The notes beneath the pieces are model-generated. The model was not told the DNA's origin. It saw nothing but the letters and a program-made list of their open reading frames with translations, and ran no database searches. A stretch of 64,000 nt of DNA from Ruminococcus sp. (GTDB lineage Bacteria; Bacillota; Clostridia; Oscillospirales; Ruminococcaceae): positions 1 to 64,000 of the forward strand of contig SVNX01000009.1 in NCBI GenBank assembly GCA_015066665.1. Reading direction: 5' to 3'. Below are positions 49,167 through 55,356 of this stretch, one piece after another; position 1 is the stretch's first letter; the number at the start of each line of letters is the position of its first letter. The translations under genes were made by a program, and so were the position numbers.

Positions 49167-51056
49167 ATGGGAGAAAAAAAACTGTGCTACGGCTGCATGG
49201 AAATGAAGCCGGAAGCGGAAAGAGTCTGCCAGTTCTGCGGCCATGCAGAAGATGCTCCCTATGATCTGAATTATATGGCTCCCGGCACTGTACTCAACGA
49301 ACGCTATGCCATCGGCATCAAGCTCGGTCATAACAGCGAGGGTGCTACCTATATAGGTTATAACAAATCCATCGGCTGCAAGGTGCTCATCCGTGAGTAC
49401 ATGCCCCAGGGACTCTGTGTCCGTGTCCGTGGCAAGGCCACCATCAGTGTCAACCCCAATCAGGTCGTGCAGTATAAGGCCCTCATGGCTGAATTCACTG
49501 AGCTGAATAAAGCCCTCGCCCAGATGCGCAACCTGTCCCATATCAACCCCACACTCGATCTCTTCGCTGCCAACAACACCACTTATGCAGTGTATGAGTA
49601 CCTCGAAGGCATCAAGCTCGTGGATTTCCTGAAGGACAATGCCGGCGAACTTACCTGGAGACAGGTTTCTGCCATGTTCCCGCCCTTCTTCACCACGCTC
49701 AGCCTCATGCACAACTCCGGTGTCGTGCATCGTGCCATCAGCCCCGATACTGTCTATGTCACGGAAAAAGGCGAGCTGCGTCTCTGCGGCTTCAGCATCT
49801 CCACTGTCCGCACGGTTCACACCGAGCTGCCCTGTGAGATCTTCCATGGCTATGCCGCTCCCGAGCAGTATAACCCCACCGCAAGACAGGGCACCTGGAC
49901 GGATGTCTATGGCATCTGCGCCGTGCTCTACCGCATCCTCACCGGCTGCAAGCCCACAGATGCCCCCAGCCGTATGGAGAACGACAACCTCTGTGCACCC
50001 CACGAAATGAACCCCAGCGTACCCCGCAATGTTTCTCAGGTCATCATGCGTGGTATGAGCCTGTTCAGCGAGGACAGAATCCAGACCGTGACTGAGCTTG
50101 TCACACAGCTCTTTGAACATACCGAGGACGCCATCCCCGTGCCGCCGCCGGTTCGCAGCCATGTGAATCAGCCCCAGAGACAGCGCAATGTCACACAGCG
50201 CCGTGTGCCCGAGGAAGAGCCTCGCCGCCGTCATAATGACTACGACGATTACGATGTTGACGGCCGTGAGAGCGTCATCGACCGCATCAAAATCCCGATC
50301 ATCATCGGCGTGCTGCTGACCTGCGTCCTTCTGGTCGTTGCGATCGTTGCAGCAAGCCACCTCAATATGGGTCCCTTCTCCGGCAATAACAGCAGCCGTC
50401 CCATTGAGACGACCTCCAGCTTTGCCGAAACGATGGACAACATCGTCACCGAAGCCCCCTCCGAGACCGAAACCGAAACCACCATCCAGGCCGACAGCAA
50501 TATGCCCGACCTGATCGGTAAGGATTTCGAAACCAAGAAGGCACAGTTCGAATCCGACGGCTGGATCTTCCTCGAGGCAACCTATGAATTCAGTGATGAA
50601 TTCAAGGCCGGTCAGATCATGGATCAGTCCGTGAAGCCCGGCGAGCCGTTCGCAAGCGGCGATACCATTCAGGTCGTTGTCAGCAAGGGCCCCGCTTCTG
50701 TGGAGATTCCCGATTACAAGGGCAAGACCCTGAAGCAGTACGAGGCCGAGCTGGATGCACTGGGTCTGAGCGAATTCTATGTGACCGAGGCCGTGACGAA
50801 CTATGACTATGAGAACGGCGAAGTCATTGAGCTGAATAAGGAAGTCGGCGACAAGTTCGATCTGACGGGTACAGAGACCCTCAAGATCTACTACGCAAGC
50901 AACCCCGAGACCGAGCCGCCCACGACCACAACCGCAGCACCCACCACTCCGGCACCGACCACGGAGCCGCCCACGCAGGCACCCACCGATCCGCCTGCAA
51001 CCGATCCGCCGGCCACCGAGCCCCCCGCAACCGATCCGCCGGCACCGGCTGAATAA
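49167..51056 (+). CDS. Membrane PASTA-domain protein kinase homologue, predicted pseudokinase
   Basis: 629 residues from the ATG at 49167 (AGAAAGGAGAACGACC). Order: zinc ribbon CYGC-x10-CQFC (7-24), kinase-like domain (about 40-315), disordered basic segment, one membrane helix (about 375-395), Thr-rich linker, two extracellular PASTA repeats (about 445-510 and 512-580), and a Pro-Thr-rich tail (PPATDPPATEPP). PASTA domains bind muropeptides. The catalytic residues are replaced: VAIK-type Lys is Arg76 (VLIREYM), HRD is HRA (188-190), DFG is CGF (207-209). APE (230-232) and the following Asp of DVYGI are kept. So it should fold as a kinase but not phosphorylate, acting as a receptor or scaffold. 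Confidence 0.88.
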   Translation: MGEKKLCYGCMEMKPEAERVCQFCGHAEDAPYDLNYMAPGTVLNERYAIGIKLGHNSEGATYIGYNKSIGCKVLIREYMPQGLCVRVRGKATISVNPNQVVQYKALMAEFTELNKALAQMRNLSHINPTLDLFAANNTTYAVYEYLEGIKLVDFLKDNAGELTWRQVSAMFPPFFTTLSLMHNSGVVHRAISPDTVYVTEKGELRLCGFSISTVRTVHTELPCEIFHGYAAPEQYNPTARQGTWTDVYGICAVLYRILTGCKPTDAPSRMENDNLCAPHEMNPSVPRNVSQVIMRGMSLFSEDRIQTVTELVTQLFEHTEDAIPVPPPVRSHVNQPQRQRNVTQRRVPEEEPRRRHNDYDDYDVDGRESVIDRIKIPIIIGVLLTCVLLVVAIVAASHLNMGPFSGNNSSRPIETTSSFAETMDNIVTEAPSETETETTIQADSNMPDLIGKDFETKKAQFESDGWIFLEATYEFSDEFKAGQIMDQSVKPGEPFASGDTIQVVVSKGPASVEIPDYKGKTLKQYEAELDALGLSEFYVTEAVTNYDYENGEVIELNKEVGDKFDLTGTETLKIYYASNPETEPPTTTTAAPTTPAPTTEPPTQAPTDPPATDPPATEPPATDPPAPAE

Positions 51057-51063
51057 TGTAAGA

Positions 51064-51089
51064 AAAGCCCCCGCATCTGCGGGGGCTTT
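51064..51089. terminator. Terminator between convergent genes
   Basis: 11-bp stem AAAGCCCCCGC/GCGGGGGCTTT with ATCT loop, followed by CTTTG. Lies between the pseudokinase stop and the stop of 51100-52062. Confidence 0.85.
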
Positions 51090-51099
51090 CTTTGTTATG

Positions 51100-52062
51100 T
51101 TATTTCCTCGTCATAAACTCCCCGATGGAAAGCTCGCTTCCCGCACCCGCTTCGGCGGCGAACTGCAGGATGTAGGCGGCGTCGTTGGCGTCGCAGAAGG
51201 TGTCGCCGTTGAGGTCGGCAGCGGATTTCTGCTCAGCCGTGAACGGGTCTGCACCGCCGTTCACCGTTGCACCCCTCATGGCGGAAAGTACCAGCAGCGC
51301 GGCCGCATCGGAGGCGTCGATCTTTCCATCTGTGTCGAGGTCACCGGCGCCTGTCCAGATATCAATCACGCTGCCTTCCGGCTGAGAAGGAGCTTCCAGG
51401 ACGCTGCAGGAAATCTTCGCAGATGCAATCAGTCCAGCATAGATCTTCATCAGTTCCTCTGTCATTTTCGAATACTCATCGTATAGTGCACTTGCTTCTT
51501 TCAAAGAATGCTCCTGATACGCCTTAGGGGAAAGTCTGTAACTTCCGTTTATGATTTCCAGAGAAAACTGTTCTGAAATTTCTGCTGGAAGCAATGTTTC
51601 ATCCAGTTCAACTGCAGAATCATTCAGTGTAATCCCGATGTCATAAGGAATTGCAGGCGCAGATTTTTTCATACAGAACAAATAGGCATCCTCTCCCTCG
51701 TTGAGATGGACTGCCTGTGAACGTGCCCAAGAAACCAGTTCTTCTTCTGTGGTATGGGTTGTGCCGATCATGTATGCATTTTCACCGGGAGTTTTCTCAA
51801 CAGAAGTGTAGCAGTGAAGCTGAAAATCATCCCAGAAGATAATCTCATTGACTGATTCCGGATTATCCAGCACATCCTCTGTAATGGCACGACCGTCAGA
51901 TTCTATCATGAGATAGTAGTAATCCGTCACCTGATAAAGATATCCGGCATCCCCCTTGACCAGGTAGTCCGGCATCGTATAGGCTGCATTTGCGGCAAGC
52001 GAAGCCATGGAAGACACGCAGCAGAGGGCGGTCAGTGCCGCTAATAATTTCTTTTTCATCAT
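51100..52062 (-). CDS. Secreted dockerin protein of the TDG family
   Basis: 320 residues from the ATG at 52062 (AAGGAGGAATTTTT). Signal peptide MMKKKLLAALTALCC..., close to that of 3320-4318. Family motif YLMIESDGRAITEDVL at about 45-60, an unassigned domain, then the dockerin (DLDTDGKIDASDAAALL; DLNGDTFCDANDAAYIL) and the tail LSIGEFMTRK. The dockerin coding DNA is nearly identical to that at 3323-3600 and 4366-4640, 47 kb away. Last gene of an operon with a trypsin-like protease and a stand-alone dockerin, which points to a joint extracellular task. Confidence 0.82.
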   Translation of the reverse strand: MMKKKLLAALTALCCVSSMASLAANAAYTMPDYLVKGDAGYLYQVTDYYYLMIESDGRAITEDVLDNPESVNEIIFWDDFQLHCYTSVEKTPGENAYMIGTTHTTEEELVSWARSQAVHLNEGEDAYLFCMKKSAPAIPYDIGITLNDSAVELDETLLPAEISEQFSLEIINGSYRLSPKAYQEHSLKEASALYDEYSKMTEELMKIYAGLIASAKISCSVLEAPSQPEGSVIDIWTGAGDLDTDGKIDASDAAALLVLSAMRGATVNGGADPFTAEQKSAADLNGDTFCDANDAAYILQFAAEAGAGSELSIGEFMTRK

Positions 52063-52075
52063 AAAAATTCCTCCT

Positions 52076-52972
52076 TTACGAGCCAATATTAGGATTGCTA
52101 AGATAAAATTGAATTCTCGGAGCTGTCATTCTTGCACAGCGATTTGCAGAACCAGAGTACGAACCAGAATGTACTCCTACTGCAGTATATGTGGTGTATG
52201 TTTCGTTATCTACTGTGTATGTAACTGCTGTATAGACAGGAGATCCACTTTGACCACTCGAACTATCACATGTATAATGCAACATACTTTCAGTGGAAGC
52301 TGTAGCATTTCCTTTTCCAGAATAAACATAAAATTGAGAATTTAAGTTTTCATCAGGTTTGTACTGTGGGATACCAGTAATGAACAAGTCAATATTCTGA
52401 AAAGCCGAAGTATTGACATTGTATGTAATACCTAAATCAAACTGAGGATATTCACTTAGATCCTCCGAAACATATAAGAGAGCATAATCAATAGTTCCAT
52501 TAGTACCATTCAAATATCCACTCTTCAAAATATGCACCTCATCAACATTATAATAAAGGTTTTTCGGAGTACCGTCTGCATTATACATCTGGATTTTCAG
52601 ACCAGGAGCAAAATTGTCCGTACTATCCCATGCGTGATTATCTATATCGTAAACGCAATGTGCAGCAGTGGCTATGACATGGTCATCAACAATAAAACCA
52701 GTACCACGCCAGAAGTTCGAATCTACCAGTCTTACAACACCATTGATGCCGCCTATTTTTCTTTCATCTTCATCGATGACAGCACGCTGCTGCATAGCCG
52801 TTGTAGCATCACTCAGGGATAAATCATAATCGGATGTTTCGTTTGTTGCATAAGTATACTTCACATATGAAAGGGTTTGCACCGCTGCATCTGCCTTTAA
52901 AAAGGCAAAGGAAGAAATAGCAACCGCAGCCATGGTAACCATGGAAATCATTTTTTTTACTGAATATTTCAT
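52076..52972 (-). CDS. Secreted trypsin-like (V8-type) serine protease
   Basis: 298 residues from the ATG at 52972 (AGGAGG 7 nt upstream; the ATG at 52978 is too close). Signal peptide ends near KADAA, followed by a likely pro-segment to about 73. Catalytic triad: His105 in ATAAHC, Asp162 in TIDYALL, Ser242 in GQSGSPV. The S1 pocket region and the SGQSGSP context resemble glutamyl endopeptidases. The gene is clearly AT-richer than its neighbours, a hint of a separate origin. It sits between two dockerin genes but has no dockerin itself. Confidence 0.9.
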   Translation of the reverse strand: MKYSVKKMISMVTMAAVAISSFAFLKADAAVQTLSYVKYTYATNETSDYDLSLSDATTAMQQRAVIDEDERKIGGINGVVRLVDSNFWRGTGFIVDDHVIATAAHCVYDIDNHAWDSTDNFAPGLKIQMYNADGTPKNLYYNVDEVHILKSGYLNGTNGTIDYALLYVSEDLSEYPQFDLGITYNVNTSAFQNIDLFITGIPQYKPDENLNSQFYVYSGKGNATASTESMLHYTCDSSSGQSGSPVYTAVTYTVDNETYTTYTAVGVHSGSYSGSANRCARMTAPRIQFYLSNPNIGS

Positions 52973-52983
52973 AAACATTCCTC

Positions 52984-53283
52984 CTAATTTGCCATTACAT
53001 CAAAAAATTCCCAACTGTACACAGAATCCGTAAGATAAGCAAGTACACAATACGCATCTGCTTCATCAATGATCAGATTCTGGTTGGCGTCAAGCACTGA
53101 TACGTCAGTGACAGAAAAATGTCCCATCAGATACCTGTTCAGATAAATCACATCCTGAATCGACACCGTCCCATCCCGATTCACATCACACGGGTCATAC
53201 GTTGCCGCCGCCGGCAATGCACCCATTGCTGATACCATTGCCCCGATGACAGCAATCGCTGTCAGACTTTTCATTCTTCTCAT
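52984..53283 (-). CDS. Secreted stand-alone dockerin
   Basis: 99 residues. Signal peptide MRRMKSLTAIAVIGAMVSA, then almost nothing but a dockerin (about 30-90): DVNRDGTVSIQDVIYLNRYL and DANQNLIIDEADAYCVLAYL. The tail YSWEFFDVMAN is unlike the IGEFMTR family. With no attached domain it could occupy cohesins, act as an adaptor, or be a remnant left when the duplicated cassette landed here. First gene of the operon, 11 nt ahead of the protease. Confidence 0.85.
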   Translation of the reverse strand: MRRMKSLTAIAVIGAMVSAMGALPAAATYDPCDVNRDGTVSIQDVIYLNRYLMGHFSVTDVSVLDANQNLIIDEADAYCVLAYLTDSVYSWEFFDVMAN

Positions 53284-53311
53284 AAAAATTTCCCCTTTCG
53301 GTAATCATTTT

Positions 53312-53330
53312 ACAGGAAATCTTTTCCTGT
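53312..53330. promoter_or_regulatory. Perfect palindrome at the transcription start (copy 2)
   Basis: ACAGGAAA-TCT-TTTCCTGT, identical to 5402-5420, immediately downstream of the -10. Confidence 0.55.
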
Positions 53331-53336
53331 AATTTC

Positions 53337-53365
53337 AGTATAGCATAAGCCTGCCCAATTGTCAA
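53337..53365 (-). promoter_or_regulatory. Promoter of the dockerin-protease-dockerin operon
   Basis: Minus strand TTGACA (53365-53360), N17, extended -10 TGC-TATACT (53342-53337). Its -35 is closer to consensus than copy 1 (TTGCCA). Confidence 0.8.
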
Positions 53366-53372
53366 GCGTTTT

Positions 53373-53386
53373 TGTGAAAAATCACA
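53373..53386. promoter_or_regulatory. TGTGA-N4-TCACA palindrome (copy 2)
   Basis: TGTGAAAAATCACA, identical in sequence and position to 5463-5476. Confidence 0.5.
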
Positions 53387-53612
53387 TCGCAGAATAGACA
53401 AATGTTGTGGATATATCTTGTGCATCATAGCCATTCCCATATACAACCCTCCGGCCTCCGGCTCCGTTCCTATTTATATAACAACGAACGCAGAAAAAGA
53501 TTGGATCAAAAAGAGGCGAAACCGACAACTTCTGTATTTTGCACAAAACCAAAACCCGTTTTTGTGCAAATCGTGGAAATTCAGTGGGGGTGTGGAAATC
53601 GCCACAGGATTG

Positions 53613-53621
53613 TGCTATAAT
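53613..53621 (+). promoter_or_regulatory. Extended -10 promoter of the 53681 gene
   Basis: TGC-TATAAT with no good -35 at 17 nt. The interval 53506-53612 shows nothing else I can name. Confidence 0.55.
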
Positions 53622-53680
53622 AAAGGAATAAAGGCAGTGTCGGGCAACCGGCCGCTGTAAATCATCAGGAGGTATGTATT

Positions 53681-53803
53681 ATGAAGGATTTCATCAAAGC
53701 ATTCGCCGTACTGGCCGCCATTGGCTGTACCGTCGTCGGGGCGATCACCATTGCCCGCCGTCTTTGCGGGAAATTCAGAAGATCCTACCTGACAGTGGAC
53801 TAA
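53681..53803 (+). CDS. 40-residue single-pass membrane protein
   Basis: The ATG at 53681 has AGGAGG 8 nt upstream and an extended -10 promoter ahead of it. The product has one hydrophobic helix (FIKAFAVLAAIGCTVVGAI), then a basic end (ARRLCGKFRRSYLTVD), so the C-terminus should be cytosolic. It lies 51 nt before ilvE, which has its own ribosome site, so the two may share a transcript. No homologue recalled; a regulatory or toxin-like micropeptide is possible. Confidence 0.65.
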   Translation: MKDFIKAFAVLAAIGCTVVGAITIARRLCGKFRRSYLTVD

Positions 53804-53854
53804 TCCATCAAAGCCATCGGCTTTTAATTCTAAAAGACAAAGGAGTCTTGCAAA

Positions 53855-54922
53855 ATGGAAATCAGAATCGAACGCACCGCAACCCCGAAGGCTAAGCCGG
53901 CGGATGAAACCAAGCTGGGCTTCGGACACATCTTCACCGACCATATGTTCATCATGAACTATGACACCGGTCTTGGCTGGCATGACGCCAGAATCGTACC
54001 CTTCGGCGATATCACCCTCTCTCCGGCGGCCATGTGCCTGCACTACGGTCAGGAGATCTTCGAGGGTCTCAAGGCATACCGCACCGCTGACGGCTCGGTA
54101 CAGCTCTTCCGTCCCGAGGAGAACTTCAAGAGAATGAACGTCTCCTGCGACCGTATGGTCATCCCCCCCATCAATGAGGCGGATGTTCTGGAAGCGCTCA
54201 AGACGCTCGTCAAGCTGGAAGAGGATTGGGTGCCTCACACTGAGGGTGCTTCCCTGTACATCAGACCCTATATCTTCGCAACGGATCCCTATGTAGGTGT
54301 TCGTCCGGCGGATCATTATATGTTCGTTATCATCCTGTCTCCCTCTGGCGCTTACTACTCCACCGGTCTCAACCCTGTGAAGATCTATGTGGAAAAGAAG
54401 TATGTCAGAGCCGTACGCGGCGGCACGGGCTTTGCCAAGACCGCAGCCAACTATGCAATTTCCCTGAAGGGCCAGCAGGAAGCGCACGATCAGGACTATG
54501 AGCAGGTACTGTGGCTCGACGGCGTGGAGCAGAAGTATGTTGAGGAAGTCGGTTCCATGAACATCTTCTTCGTGATTGACGGCGAAGTGATCACACCCGA
54601 GCTGACCGGCTCCGTACTGCCCGGCATCACAAGAAAGTCCGTTCTGCAGCTTTGCGAATCCTGGGGCATGAAGGTTTCCGAGCGCCGCATCAGCATTGAT
54701 GAGGTCGCCAAGGCCTATGACGAGGGTAAGCTGGACGAGGTATTCGGCACCGGTACCGCAGCGGTAATTTCTCCCGTTGGTCACCTCAAGTGGGGCGACA
54801 AGGTCATGGAGATCGGCGGCAACAAGATCGGCCCGATTTCCCAGAGAATCTACGACACCATGACCGGCATTCAGTGGGGCACCATTGAAGATCCGTTCGG
54901 CTGGATCGTGAAGATTGACTAA
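53855..54922 (+). CDS. ilvE: Branched-chain-amino-acid aminotransferase
   Basis: 355 residues, the long (group II) form. Moves the amino group between glutamate and Val/Leu/Ile keto acids using PLP. Fold-type IV motifs: ALHYGQEIFEGLKAYR-like LHYGQEIFEGLKAY, SLYIRPYIFAT, AVRGGTGFAKTAANYA (just ahead of the PLP region), EVGSMNIFFV, LPGITRKSVLQL and FGTGTAAVISPV. Start follows AAAGGAGTCTTGCAAA. Confidence 0.96.
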   Translation: MEIRIERTATPKAKPADETKLGFGHIFTDHMFIMNYDTGLGWHDARIVPFGDITLSPAAMCLHYGQEIFEGLKAYRTADGSVQLFRPEENFKRMNVSCDRMVIPPINEADVLEALKTLVKLEEDWVPHTEGASLYIRPYIFATDPYVGVRPADHYMFVIILSPSGAYYSTGLNPVKIYVEKKYVRAVRGGTGFAKTAANYAISLKGQQEAHDQDYEQVLWLDGVEQKYVEEVGSMNIFFVIDGEVITPELTGSVLPGITRKSVLQLCESWGMKVSERRISIDEVAKAYDEGKLDEVFGTGTAAVISPVGHLKWGDKVMEIGGNKIGPISQRIYDTMTGIQWGTIEDPFGWIVKID

Positions 54923-54930
54923 ACACCAAA

Positions 54931-55232
54931 AGAGCATCCCATTCGGGATGCTCTCAGTCTGTCGAAAAAGTCCCGTCCAGCCACTGCACCTGAACGGCGC
55001 AGGGCTGGACTCGTATTTTTAGTTTAGTTGCGCCTTCGGCGCATATAGGGGGCTGTGCCCCCTATAACCCTCAATAAATAGCCAAAAAGCACTCTGCAAG
55101 AGGGCGGGTTGAGGGTGCGGCAGCACCCTCCCTCTTTCCCCCTCCCCTTTGGGGAGGGGGTAGGGGGTGGGGCAAAATTAAGCGAAATCATACTTTTTTG
55201 ACAAGCTGAGAGCATCCCATTCGGGATGCTCT
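54931..55232. repeat. 302-nt fold-back element with 41-nt inverted ends
   Basis: Left arm 54931-54971 and right arm 55192-55232 are inverted copies with only a few mismatches; each arm contains the hairpin AGAGCATCCC-ATTC-GGGATGCTCT and the end block GTC(G/A)AAAAAGT. Between them lie five hairpins: GTCCAGCC/GGCTGGAC (54975-55010), TGCGCC-TTC-GGCGCA (55029-55043), TATAGGGGGC-TGT-GCCCCCTATA (55044-55066), GAGGGTGC-GGCA-GCACCCTC (55111-55130), and CCCCCTCCCC-TTT-GGGGAGGGGG (55138-55160) running into G-tracts. No open frame of note. Likely a MITE-like or structured-RNA element; the right arm also acts as a terminator (TTTTTTT from 55232). Confidence 0.8.
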
Positions 55233-55256
55233 TTTTTTGTCATGCTGCGCCTCCTA

Positions 55257-55285
55257 TTGACAAATTTCCCTCTGTATGCTATAAT
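55257..55285 (+). promoter_or_regulatory. Promoter of the 55357 gene
   Basis: TTGACA (55257-55262), N17, extended -10 TGC-TATAAT (55280-55285). Consensus-quality. Confidence 0.85.
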
Positions 55286-55320
55286 TTCCATGTGCTTGCG
55301 CACTAAATATATACAAGTAT

Positions 55321-55338
55321 TATATATATATATATATA
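55321..55338. repeat. (TA)9 dinucleotide run in the 5' leader
   Basis: Nine TA repeats within an AT stretch, 18 nt upstream of the start codon of the 55357 gene and next to its ribosome site AGAAAGAAG. Confidence 0.8.
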
Positions 55339-55356
55339 ATAGAAAGAAGTGATTCT

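Larger units (their letters stand above)
53216..53505 (-). repeat. Copy 2 of the 290-bp promoter/leader/signal-peptide cassette
   Basis: Gapless match to 5306-5595. Upstream of 53505 the two loci share no similarity by eye. Confidence 0.85.

Noticed and set aside
49167-51056. Active serine/threonine kinase (PrkC/StkP)
   Set aside because: Catalytic Lys, HRD Asp and DFG Asp are all substituted, so called a pseudokinase.
54931-55232. Insertion sequence
   Set aside because: No transposase frame and no clear target-site duplication. Inverted ends are present, so it is listed as a fold-back/MITE-like repeat instead.
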